Shown one piece after another: positions 36,992 through 45,420 of a stretch of 64,000 bases of DNA (position 1 is the stretch's first letter; every line of letters begins with the position of its first letter). Made by a program: the position numbers and the translations under genes. The notes under the pieces were generated by a model. The model saw only the letters and a program-made list of their open reading frames with translations. It did no database searches and was not told where the DNA came from. Location: assembly GCF_038443385.1 (NCBI RefSeq), contig NZ_CP151726.1, positions 4,960,001 to 5,024,000 of the forward strand. The letters are read 5' to 3'. The DNA is from Stieleria varia (GTDB lineage: Bacteria > Planctomycetota > Planctomycetia > Pirellulales > Pirellulaceae).

Positions 36992-38398
36992 CTACGCCAG
37001 CACGCCGGGCAGTACACCTGTGCTGTCCGCAAAACTCTTCTCGCCGGTACCCAACGCTGTCAACATCGATGTGTACAGATTCGACAACGGCGTGTCTTTG
37101 CCGTAGGACAAGTGCTGGCCGCTCGCCAATCGGCCACCAGCCCTGCCGCCCAGCAGGATCGGCAAATCATGTGGGCTGTGGCTGTTCCCGTCTCGCAGAC
37201 CCGATCCGTACAGAATCATCGAGTTGTCCAAGACCGTTGATTCCCGCTCTTTCATGCCATTGAGCTTTTGCAACAGATAGGCGTACTGTTGGACATGCCA
37301 TTGAGTGATCAGTTGATACTGACGCAACTTGTCTTCTTCGTTCTGGTGGTGTGAGTTGTCATGGTGTCCGCCGGTGACGCCGTCCAGGAATGAAAAATTC
37401 CGTGAACTGACTGCGTTGCCGAACATGAACGTGCACACACGAGTCGTATCGGTCTGAAACGCCAACGCGATCATGTCCAACATCAATCGGACTTGTTGCT
37501 GATACTCGTCGGGACGATCCTCCGGCGGACGCTGCGCCGGATCGAGCTGCGCAAGTGGTTTCCAGTGGCGGTCTGCTCCGGACTGTTGGTTCTGAAGTCG
37601 TTCTTCGATCGAGCGAACCGACTGCAGGTACTCCTCCATTCGCTGCCGATCTGCTGAGCCGAGCCGCCGATTCAACTCATTGGTATCACCGAGTACTCGA
37701 TCCAGCAACAGAGAATCACGACGCGTGCTGGCTTGGGACGGGTTCGCTGCGCGAAACAGTCGATCAAACACCAACCGTGGGTCGAGCTCTTTGGCCAGCG
37801 GACTGGTTGGACCGTTCCAAGCGATGTGCGATCCGTAAACCCGAGTGTATCCGACATTGGTGTCAACACCCGTGGTCACTGGGTCGATGCCCAGTTCCAA
37901 GGATCGCAGCGGCGTGAGTGCGCCCAAGTGATCCGCCGCGACTTGATCCATCGACCGACCATTGCAATTGAGATCGATGCCGAGAGATTTGTTGATGGTG
38001 GTGCAAGTCAGAAAACCGGAAGTCTTTACATAGTGTCCATCGCCGAAATCACTGGCTTGATTCCACAGATTAGAAAAGATCAATAACTGGTCTTTTAGGT
38101 CCGACAGCGGCTCCAGCGTCGGAGACCATTTGAAATCACTGCCTGTTCCGTCCGGTGTCCACATGTCGGCGCGAACGCCATTGGGTGCGAACAAGGCTGC
38201 CAATCGGAGAGGTGCATCGCTCGGCGGTTTTCCATCAGCCTCTGCCGCATCGGCTCGGCTGGGCATCATCGCCTCCAGCCACGGCAGCGCAAGACCTGCG
38301 CCTACGCCACGCAACAGCGTTCGGCGGGAGAGCGGGAATCCTTTGTTGCGGTCGTCGTCGAGAAACACCAGTTTTCGATTCATTTCATTCCCCATCAT
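36992..38398 (-). CDS. DUF1552 protein with Tat signal
   Basis: This 468-residue protein begins with a twin-arginine signal (LSRRTLLRGVGAGLALPWLE, about residues 23-42), then RLAALFAPNGVRADMWTP, typical of the DUF1552 family. The family occurs almost only next to DUF1592-type cytochrome-like proteins in planctomycetes and relatives; the role is unknown. A late His-rich piece, TGGHHDNSHH, and GSGLRDGNSHSPHDLP resemble alkaline-phosphatase-superfamily motifs. It overlaps the DUF1592 gene by four bases (ATGA) and is translated with it. AAGGAG precedes the start. Confidence 0.93.
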   Translation of the reverse strand: MMGNEMNRKLVFLDDDRNKGFPLSRRTLLRGVGAGLALPWLEAMMPSRADAAEADGKPPSDAPLRLAALFAPNGVRADMWTPDGTGSDFKWSPTLEPLSDLKDQLLIFSNLWNQASDFGDGHYVKTSGFLTCTTINKSLGIDLNCNGRSMDQVAADHLGALTPLRSLELGIDPVTTGVDTNVGYTRVYGSHIAWNGPTSPLAKELDPRLVFDRLFRAANPSQASTRRDSLLLDRVLGDTNELNRRLGSADRQRMEEYLQSVRSIEERLQNQQSGADRHWKPLAQLDPAQRPPEDRPDEYQQQVRLMLDMIALAFQTDTTRVCTFMFGNAVSSRNFSFLDGVTGGHHDNSHHQNEEDKLRQYQLITQWHVQQYAYLLQKLNGMKERESTVLDNSMILYGSGLRDGNSHSPHDLPILLGGRAGGRLASGQHLSYGKDTPLSNLYTSMLTALGTGEKSFADSTGVLPGVLA

Positions 38399-40356
38399 TC
38401 GGACTCCTTGTTTGAATTGCCAACCGACACGTTCACCGCTACCGCACGATCCGAACGCCCTTGTTTGTAGCGAAAAGGAACGCTTTTGACGATCTCCAGC
38501 ACCAGTGTTTGTGCTCGATAATCATCTGCTGCCAACTTTTCGCCAATCGATTCCACCACACACTCGTCTTCGTTGGTCAAACCTCGCGCCAGTGCATAAC
38601 CGAGCATTTTGGTGGTCAAATGTCTGATAAACAGGTCTTTCCGCTCCATCAGCAATCGTTTCAACGCTTCTGGACCATCAAAGGTTTCGCCGCTGGGCAG
38701 CTCACCACTGGCGTCAATCGCAATCCCATCGGCTTTGTCCCTCCATCGCCCCAGGACATCATAGTTCTCCAAACCAAAACCGAGTGGATCCATGGCATCA
38801 TGACAGGATGCACAGGTGGGATCGGTACGGTGTCGCTCCAGTCGTTCCCGTAGTGATTTTGGTTGGCTGGCTTCTTTGGACTCTTCCAGAGCGGGCACAC
38901 CCGGCGGCGGTGGTGGTGGCGGCGTGCCCAAGAGTGTTTCCAGGATCCATTTGCCCCTCAGCACCGGGCTGGTTCGATGGGCATACGAAGAAACCGCCAA
39001 GACGGCGCTCATGCCGGTCAAACCGCCGCGGTGGCTACCGTCCGGTAAAGTCGTTCGTTTGGGCTGCTCGCGGAACTCACCTTTGATCCCATAATGCCGT
39101 GCAAGTTTTGAATTGACGTAGGTGAAATCGGAATCGATCAGATTTAGCAACGAGCGATTGTCGGCCAGCAGGTCTTCAAAAAAGAAAACCGGTTCGTATT
39201 TCATCCCGCCCTCGAGTTCGGAATCGAAACGACCAAATACCGTCTCGTCGGGTTTGAACTCTCGTCCCAACGCCCGCGTCCCCAACCACTGCTCAGTGAA
39301 ACTCCTTGCGAACTCACGAACCTTGGAATCACGCCGAAGCCCTCGACCGTCGACGGGGCTCTGCAACATCCTCGCCACTTGCTGTGCAAGTACGTTCTCA
39401 TCGTGCAACTTGCCTTGCTCCGCCAAACGCAACAGCTCCTCATCCGGCATCGACGCCCACAGAAAGTAGGATAGTCGTGTGGCAAGCTCATGGTCTGAGA
39501 TCAGGACAGGTGCGTCGGTCTCATTGGGTGCTTCCCACAAAAAGATAAACTTGGGTGACACCATCGCGGCTTCCAGTGCAAACTGGATGCTCGAATCGAA
39601 AGACGAATCGGTTTCATAGGCAGCATCGAAGAGGTCAACGTACTCTTGGACTTCGCTTTCAGCTACCGCACGTCGAAAGGCACGCGGCAGGAACTTGGTC
39701 AAGACGACTCTGGCTGCATCGCTCGGAGAACGATCGTTGGAGGGCTGCGCCACAATCAAACGCTTGCGTGATCCGGGATCGGTCAACGCATGCCCCAAAG
39801 CCGATCGCGCCGCGTCGATATACTTTTCGGCATAGATCGGCGAGATAAAAAGTGTCTCTGCCGCATTGTCAAATCCTTCACCGCCCGCTCCGTCGATCGG
39901 CAACGCGTGAGCAGCGTTGACGTGAATGCCGAGCAAATCACGCACCGTGTTGGCGTACTCGGTGCGGTTGAGCCGTCTCAGCATCGGTCCACCAGGAGAG
40001 ACTCCATCGTCGCAGACAGCAGTGTGAATGGTCGAGCGAACCCATTTCACAAATGCGTCGCGTTCTGCATCGCTCGGTGCCTCGCTGTCTTTGGGAGGCA
40101 TCTGACGTTCGGCAACCCTCTGTGCGATTCGGTTCCATGCTTTGATAGAACTCGTGACATCATCCTTGGAATGAAAGGTTTGCAAGTCCAAACCCGATTC
40201 GGCATCCTGCCCTGTATGGCAGTCCACACAAAAGCGTTGCACAAAGCTTATGGATGCCTGATCCATTGCTGGATCGTCAGCCAAACATGAAGGCAGATTC
40301 TGCGTGCAGATGATCAAACACAGTAGGGGCGGGATCGTGGATCGAAGATCGAGCAT
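38395..40356 (-). CDS. DUF1592-family planctomycete cytochrome-like protein
   Basis: This protein of 653 residues has a hydrophobic signal (TIPPLLCLIICTQNLPSCLA). A PSCyt-like segment with one CVDCH haem-binding motif near residue 42 follows, then DUF1587 (LNRTEYANTVRDLLGI), DUF1592 (ATRLSYFLWASMPDEELLRL), DUF1588 (RGGLTGMSAVLAVSSYAHRT, with TCASCHDAMDPLG) and DUF1585 at the C-terminus. The second C-x-x-C-H (CASCH) means two possible haem sites. It is probably periplasmic and may transfer electrons to or from its DUF1552 partner. The start at MLDLRST gives the signal peptide at the N-terminus. Confidence 0.93.
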   Translation of the reverse strand: MLDLRSTIPPLLCLIICTQNLPSCLADDPAMDQASISFVQRFCVDCHTGQDAESGLDLQTFHSKDDVTSSIKAWNRIAQRVAERQMPPKDSEAPSDAERDAFVKWVRSTIHTAVCDDGVSPGGPMLRRLNRTEYANTVRDLLGIHVNAAHALPIDGAGGEGFDNAAETLFISPIYAEKYIDAARSALGHALTDPGSRKRLIVAQPSNDRSPSDAARVVLTKFLPRAFRRAVAESEVQEYVDLFDAAYETDSSFDSSIQFALEAAMVSPKFIFLWEAPNETDAPVLISDHELATRLSYFLWASMPDEELLRLAEQGKLHDENVLAQQVARMLQSPVDGRGLRRDSKVREFARSFTEQWLGTRALGREFKPDETVFGRFDSELEGGMKYEPVFFFEDLLADNRSLLNLIDSDFTYVNSKLARHYGIKGEFREQPKRTTLPDGSHRGGLTGMSAVLAVSSYAHRTSPVLRGKWILETLLGTPPPPPPPGVPALEESKEASQPKSLRERLERHRTDPTCASCHDAMDPLGFGLENYDVLGRWRDKADGIAIDASGELPSGETFDGPEALKRLLMERKDLFIRHLTTKMLGYALARGLTNEDECVVESIGEKLAADDYRAQTLVLEIVKSVPFRYKQGRSDRAVAVNVSVGNSNKESE

Positions 40357-40728
40357 GATTTCAGACGAACACGATGCGTTGCCGTTGAAGCACGACAGAT
40401 TGCGTTGTGTATCGTTATCTTGGTGGGCAACGGTGAGGTGGGTAAACGACAGTATACCCCACCGAGCCGACGAAACACCACGGGAAATGCGATGTGCCAC
40501 GAATCAGAATGGAGAAGCCGAAGCGGATTACCGTTTCGTGAAGCAAGAACATGGCGGGCGGAACCCGAACACCATCCCTGGCAGCGTGGTTTTCGGGTGG
40601 CAAGGTAATGATTGGCGTAGTGGATCTTGTTAAAGATCCCGGAGCGGAGGGATCTTTAACAAGATCCACTACAATAACGCCACATAAAGTTTGATCGTTC
40701 CTAACGGCTCCAGCACGATCAATCGTGC
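40357..40728. other. Intergenic region with a long hairpin
   Basis: No gene is supported. The only clear structure is the 23-base inverted repeat at 40618-40671. The remainder carries the promoter of the DUF1592/DUF1552 operon, with no recognisable boxes. Confidence 0.5.
40618..40671. repeat. Perfect 23-base inverted repeat
   Basis: TAGTGGATCTTGTTAAAGAT plus CCC (40618-40640) pairs perfectly with 40649-40671 around an 8-base loop. It lies 58 bases beyond the stop codon of the tyrosine-kinase gene. It lacks a T-run and looks like a dispersed palindrome that may also end transcription. Confidence 0.9.
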
Positions 40729-43251
40729 CTAGCGGGACGAATAGCTTTCGTCCGGCGTGGACTCTGCGTTGGTTGATCCAGTGATCAACGTCGGTGAGAC
40801 ATCGGGCGGAGCGACCACTGTCGGAGCTTCATCCGATTTGCCTTTGACGATGTACGTGTCGGTCGCGTTGGCTTCCTTTTGGTAGCGTTGACGGTATTTA
40901 TCGCCGTAACCGTAGCCGATCGATTGGTAGCTGCCGCTGGCACTCGCCTTGTACGACGCACTACCGCTGACTTCGTCGATCTTGTTGACCACAACTCCGA
41001 CGATTCGCACGCCGGCGGATCGCAGCATGGCAACGGACTCTTTTGCATTCGGTTTGCACCGACGACGAATCCGCATCACCAGCATCGCGGCGTCAACGTA
41101 AGTCGTGACCACGGCCGGGTCGCTGACCATCAGCAACGGTGGCGTGTCGACGATGACAAAGTCGTAGTTGGCCCGAGCCCAATCAAAGACATCGCTGAGC
41201 TCGGCGATCGTGAGAGCTTCCGCGGGGTTTGCCGGCAGAGGGCCACAAGCCATGATGTCGAGGTTCTCGATAGGTGTTTCGTGAACGGCAGCGCCGGGGC
41301 TCATCTCACCATTGAGCACGTTTGTCAGACCGACATCGGATTGCAAATTGAATCGCAGTGACATCCGAGGACTTCGCAAGTCCAAGTCGATGAGCAGGAC
41401 TTTCTTGCCCGACTGAGCAATCGAGCAACCGATATTGGCTGCGATCGTGCTTTTTCCGTCACCCGGCAATGGGCTAGTGATTTGGAATACCTTGCTGTCG
41501 TAGGCGCGTCGATCGAAGAACAACGCCGTGCGAATCCCTCGAATCGCTTCTGCGGATGAGGAATACGGCCGGTGGACGACGGAGAGTTTGGGATCGAGCC
41601 GAGAAAGCTCTTTGTCCATCACGGTCTTGCCTTGTTGGACACGGCTTTCGTCCAACGGGATGTGCGACAGAACCGGCAACCGCAGTTCCTTTTGGATTTC
41701 CTCTGCACTGCGGAACATCTTCGCACCGGCTTCGAACAACATCGCCATCAAACCACTCAAACCGAGCCCGAGCATTCCGAACAGGATCAAGTCCTTTTTC
41801 AAGTCAGGGCCGGTCACATACGCGTTGCCCGTGTTGAGCAAAGGTTCGACGACGATGCCGCCGTTGGTGTTGGCCAAGTCGAGTTCTTCGATCCGTTGAT
41901 CCAACTCATCCAGCATTCCCTTCAGGAAATCCATCTTGCGATTGAACGCTTTGTCGGTGTTCTCGGCTTTGTGCAACTGGTCGGCGAGTGCCTCTTCCGT
42001 AGCGATTTTTTGATCCAACTCACGCATATCTTCTTGTAGGACCGTCAAACGCTGAGCCAAGCCGCCCATGTACGCGGCCACAAAACTCGAGGCACGTTCT
42101 TGCCGCTCTTTCAGTCGCAATGTGTTGATGTCCGTCGTCTTGATTTCAGCCCGCAATTGGGCCTGACGTGCCGCCTTCTGTGATTCCAACTCATTCAGTC
42201 GCCGCCGAATGTTTTCGATCTTGCTGGTAATGGAAACCACTTGCGGGTGATTGTCACCGAACTGTGAAATCAACTCAGCACGCTCGGTCTCCAATGGCAC
42301 AAGCTGCTGCTCCACTCCCAGACGCTCCAATTCCAAGTCGTCACCCAAGCCCAAGACGTTCGCTGCCATGGGGGACTGGATCTCAGAAAAGCGATTGGGG
42401 TCGCCCAGCCCAGCGCTCCCACCGATCATTTGTGCCACCATGATCGGGTCAGGATTTTGCTGTCGGATCAGGTCCGCGGTCTTCAGTTCCCGCTCATACT
42501 TCATTGCCTCGGATTCCAAGTCCTCACGTTCCGCTTGCAGTCGAAGCTGTCGTTCGCGGTGGGGATTGATGACCTGGCGATCTTTGTCCCATTTCAGTGG
42601 CGAGTTTTCTTGGAACTCGTGGTATTCCTCAACCAGTTCCTCGTACTTTGGTAACAAGTCGTTGTAGGCTTGATTGACCAGCTTGCCGAGGTTGTCGAGT
42701 TGCGATTCGCGTTCGGCGTCAAAGTGGTCGCTGATTGCAGCGCTCATCACGTTGACGGCGGCAACGCAGAGCGCGGGATCGCCACCTTCGAAACTCAGCG
42801 AGGCAATCATTCGGTCGCGAGAATCGGCGGCGTTGGTGATCGTTTGAAATCGAACTCCACTGCGGATCGTCGCGGCGATCTGCGCTACCGACTTTCCTGT
42901 CATCGACGGCAGCAGCGTCAACGCAGGATCTTGCGCGACGCTCGCCATGATCGAGTCCGACGTGATCACCGACTGCATGATGTTGCCGCTAGGGATACCG
43001 CCTTCCATCACACCGGTCTGCGAATTCAAAATCAGCGGCTTGTCGCTGCGAAACATCAGTTTCGAGGAAGCCATGTACGTGGTCGGCTTTCGCTGGTATA
43101 CCCAGTATCCCACACCGAGTCCGACTGCGGTAAAAATTACCAGCAACCACTTGAACCGCCAAAGTACGGTCAGCATTGACTCGCCGGACAGGCCAGGCAG
43201 ATCCTCGCCAGCGGCGGCGTCATTGATCTGGTGAATGTCTTGTTCCAACAT
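40729..43251 (-). CDS. Polysaccharide co-polymerase / tyrosine autokinase (Wzc-type)
   Basis: This 840-residue inner-membrane protein controls chain length and export of capsular or exopolysaccharide. The N-terminal Wzz domain has a first membrane segment (LLVIFTAVGLGVGYWVYQ) and a long coiled coil (about residues 170-430). A second membrane segment follows near 490 (LILFGMLGLGLSGLMAMLF), then a cytoplasmic BY-kinase domain with Walker A GDGKST near residue 597, VLLIDLDLRSPR and FVIVDTPPL. The C-terminus has a Tyr cluster (YKASASGSYQSIGYGYGDKY), the expected autophosphorylation tail. It heads the exosortase/polysaccharide region. Confidence 0.95.
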   Translation of the reverse strand: MLEQDIHQINDAAAGEDLPGLSGESMLTVLWRFKWLLVIFTAVGLGVGYWVYQRKPTTYMASSKLMFRSDKPLILNSQTGVMEGGIPSGNIMQSVITSDSIMASVAQDPALTLLPSMTGKSVAQIAATIRSGVRFQTITNAADSRDRMIASLSFEGGDPALCVAAVNVMSAAISDHFDAERESQLDNLGKLVNQAYNDLLPKYEELVEEYHEFQENSPLKWDKDRQVINPHRERQLRLQAEREDLESEAMKYERELKTADLIRQQNPDPIMVAQMIGGSAGLGDPNRFSEIQSPMAANVLGLGDDLELERLGVEQQLVPLETERAELISQFGDNHPQVVSITSKIENIRRRLNELESQKAARQAQLRAEIKTTDINTLRLKERQERASSFVAAYMGGLAQRLTVLQEDMRELDQKIATEEALADQLHKAENTDKAFNRKMDFLKGMLDELDQRIEELDLANTNGGIVVEPLLNTGNAYVTGPDLKKDLILFGMLGLGLSGLMAMLFEAGAKMFRSAEEIQKELRLPVLSHIPLDESRVQQGKTVMDKELSRLDPKLSVVHRPYSSSAEAIRGIRTALFFDRRAYDSKVFQITSPLPGDGKSTIAANIGCSIAQSGKKVLLIDLDLRSPRMSLRFNLQSDVGLTNVLNGEMSPGAAVHETPIENLDIMACGPLPANPAEALTIAELSDVFDWARANYDFVIVDTPPLLMVSDPAVVTTYVDAAMLVMRIRRRCKPNAKESVAMLRSAGVRIVGVVVNKIDEVSGSASYKASASGSYQSIGYGYGDKYRQRYQKEANATDTYIVKGKSDEAPTVVAPPDVSPTLITGSTNAESTPDESYSSR

Positions 43252-43650
43252 GAATCAATCTTAGATCATTGGGACGAAATGTGATGGTGGCAGTCTGCGG
43301 TAGTGAACGTCGAGGACATCAGCCCCTCGGGACGCGACCTCTGGAGAATCGCCAGAGCACTCCCTAGTCTACACGTGAGCAGTCTACACGTGAGCTATGC
43401 CGCCCCTGACCAATATGGCAGAGAATGACGGTAGACCGAAACTTACAGACAACTGTTCTGGCAAATGTGATGGTTGCGCGTTACGACCCTTCAAACTGTT
43501 ATTCGGACACTGCCCAGAGAACGATTGTGGGTTTACCGCCATTTTTGTCAAAAGCTTCCACGGCAAACCGCCAAGGGGGCTTTTTACCGCTACCACCGTC
43601 AAATACCTATTGCCCGCATCGGAAAAACACGGATTTTCAGCGATTCGACT
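43252..43650. other. Intergenic region with a 15-base tandem duplication
   Basis: The tandem pair at 43366-43395 is the only structure noticed. Short open frames here have no ribosome site or recognisable sequence and are not annotated. Confidence 0.5.
43366..43395. repeat. 15-base direct tandem duplication
   Basis: AGTCTACACGTGAGC occurs twice without a gap or mismatch, upstream of the kinase gene. Confidence 0.9.
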
Positions 43651-45420
43651 TTAGTTCTCTGAGACGTTAACCGGCGACGTTAGTTCCCCTGAACGAACAT
43701 TCACCGTCCGATCGGCTTCGTTCGCGAGCTGGGAGTGCTTGGCTGCCGAGGAATCATCGCCGATCTCGCGGAAAATCTCCGCCAGCAATTCGTGACATGT
43801 CCGCTCGCTGTCCGAACAGGCCAAGACACGTTCCAGATCCGCCCTAGCGGCTTGGGCCTCCCCCATCCTGTGCAGGAGCTTCCCGCGAGCCAACAGCAAT
43901 CTCCAGTCATCTGGGCAGCGTTGCAGGGTCTGGTTGAGCAGTTTGAGCCCTTGCTTTTGATTGCCGGGATCTCCAACGCCCAGCAAACCGGCGAGAACAG
44001 AGACCAGGTGAATCGCGTCCGCTTCAGATTCACGCCGGAATGCCAAATCCAAGTGAGGACGCGCCTTCGATTCGTCACCGGCCAATAGAAACACGATCGC
44101 TTCGATCAAATGGGCTCGCTGGTTCGAGTTGTCACGGAGCATCGCCAAGTGCGCTGCTGCTGTGTTGCTAAGATCGACTGACGGCGAGTCATGGGCGAGT
44201 TGCAAGAGGGCCTGACGGACGTCGACGTGATCCGGGGCGACCAGAGCAGCTTGAGCGACGATGTTGGCCCTTTGCAGAAACGATTCTGAATTGTCGACAG
44301 ACGCCCCCAGTTTTTCGCTCATCGTCAGCAAAGCTTCGGCGCATGGCCACCGAAGCCGCTCGTCCTCTGCGACTCGCATGCCTTCGCTAAGCGTCTTGTA
44401 CGCGAGATGGTGCTCGCCGCGGATAGCAAACGCCCTGGCCAGCCCCAACCTGCTTTCGACATCAGCAGGGGTTTCACGAATGGTGGCTTGCAAATGAGTA
44501 ACGGCTTCCTTGGCTAGCCTGTTGGCGTTTTGCTGATCGCCCAATTCCGCCATCAGTTGGGCAGCTTGCAAACTCTGCGATCGATCTTGCCTAGCAAGTT
44601 CGTCAAACATCTCCGCCGCCGGCTTCGTCGCACCGGTGTCCATCAGGAAATGGGCATACAACTCGCTCGCATATCGAGATTCCTTTTCGGGCAGTCTTCC
44701 CTTTGTGATCTGATACAAACGATCGATCATTTCACGCTGGGAATCGGACCATTGGGTGCGACGCGTCATGCCCTCGCGAACCATCGTACCGCCTCGCGGC
44801 GCGATACCATCAGAGGCGTTAACAAACATCATCGAATCCAGAACCCACAATGCCGCCGGCGAATACTGGTCCGACATCGCTAGTTGATTCATGATCGCCA
44901 TTGCATCTGTCGGATGGCCCTGCAGTTGATACAACAACGCTAATTGGAATCGATAGCCCGGATTTTCAGGAGCGAGCACCAAGAGTCGCTCGGCGGCGAT
45001 CTCGGCTCGTCGCGTCTCCGACTCACGAATGGCGTTCGTCAACACGTCCCCGTAGGTCGTTTCGCTCTGTGAATCGTCCCGCAGGATCGCAATGAGAGCT
45101 AAGGCAGTCAGCGTCGATGCAACTGCGATCGCTGGAACGGCTGGCAGGATCGACTTGACATCCCGTGTAGCAAACCAGCGAACGATGAATTGCATCGTCC
45201 AGGCGAGCCAAGAAAACGGATTGATGAGTCCTAACAATTTCAGTTCTTGATCATCGTCTGACCATTTGCGTCTCAAACGAATCAACCAGTCGCTGTCGGA
45301 CAACGGTCCAGAATGATCGAAGGAATCCCACAGTGTAGAAATCCGTGGCAGCCGCAGCGCGCGTCTGACAGACATCCATCGGTCCGTTGCCCGTTCCCAG
45401 AACTCGCTCAGAGAGCTCAT
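43651..45420 (-). CDS. Membrane-anchored TPR protein next to the divergent exosortase
   Basis: This 589-residue protein has one membrane segment near residues 90-110 (LPAVPAIAVASTLTALALIA) and then about a dozen TPR-like helical pairs to the C-terminus (for example RLGLARAFAIRGEHHLAYKT and WRLLLARGKLLHRMGEAQAA). The repeats should face the periplasm. It overlaps the upstream exosortase-like gene by four bases (ATGA) and is translated with it. Its counterpart at 49472 follows the other exosortase in the same way. PEP-CTERM/exosortase regions commonly encode TPR proteins of unclear role, perhaps in assembling the polysaccharide machinery. Confidence 0.9.
   Translation of the reverse strand: MSSLSEFWERATDRWMSVRRALRLPRISTLWDSFDHSGPLSDSDWLIRLRRKWSDDDQELKLLGLINPFSWLAWTMQFIVRWFATRDVKSILPAVPAIAVASTLTALALIAILRDDSQSETTYGDVLTNAIRESETRRAEIAAERLLVLAPENPGYRFQLALLYQLQGHPTDAMAIMNQLAMSDQYSPAALWVLDSMMFVNASDGIAPRGGTMVREGMTRRTQWSDSQREMIDRLYQITKGRLPEKESRYASELYAHFLMDTGATKPAAEMFDELARQDRSQSLQAAQLMAELGDQQNANRLAKEAVTHLQATIRETPADVESRLGLARAFAIRGEHHLAYKTLSEGMRVAEDERLRWPCAEALLTMSEKLGASVDNSESFLQRANIVAQAALVAPDHVDVRQALLQLAHDSPSVDLSNTAAAHLAMLRDNSNQRAHLIEAIVFLLAGDESKARPHLDLAFRRESEADAIHLVSVLAGLLGVGDPGNQKQGLKLLNQTLQRCPDDWRLLLARGKLLHRMGEAQAARADLERVLACSDSERTCHELLAEIFREIGDDSSAAKHSQLANEADRTVNVRSGELTSPVNVSEN

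Noticed and set aside
43397-43654. Small open frames upstream of the kinase
   Set aside because: Three overlapping frames of similar length exist in the same stretch, none with a ribosome site; this is chance openness.
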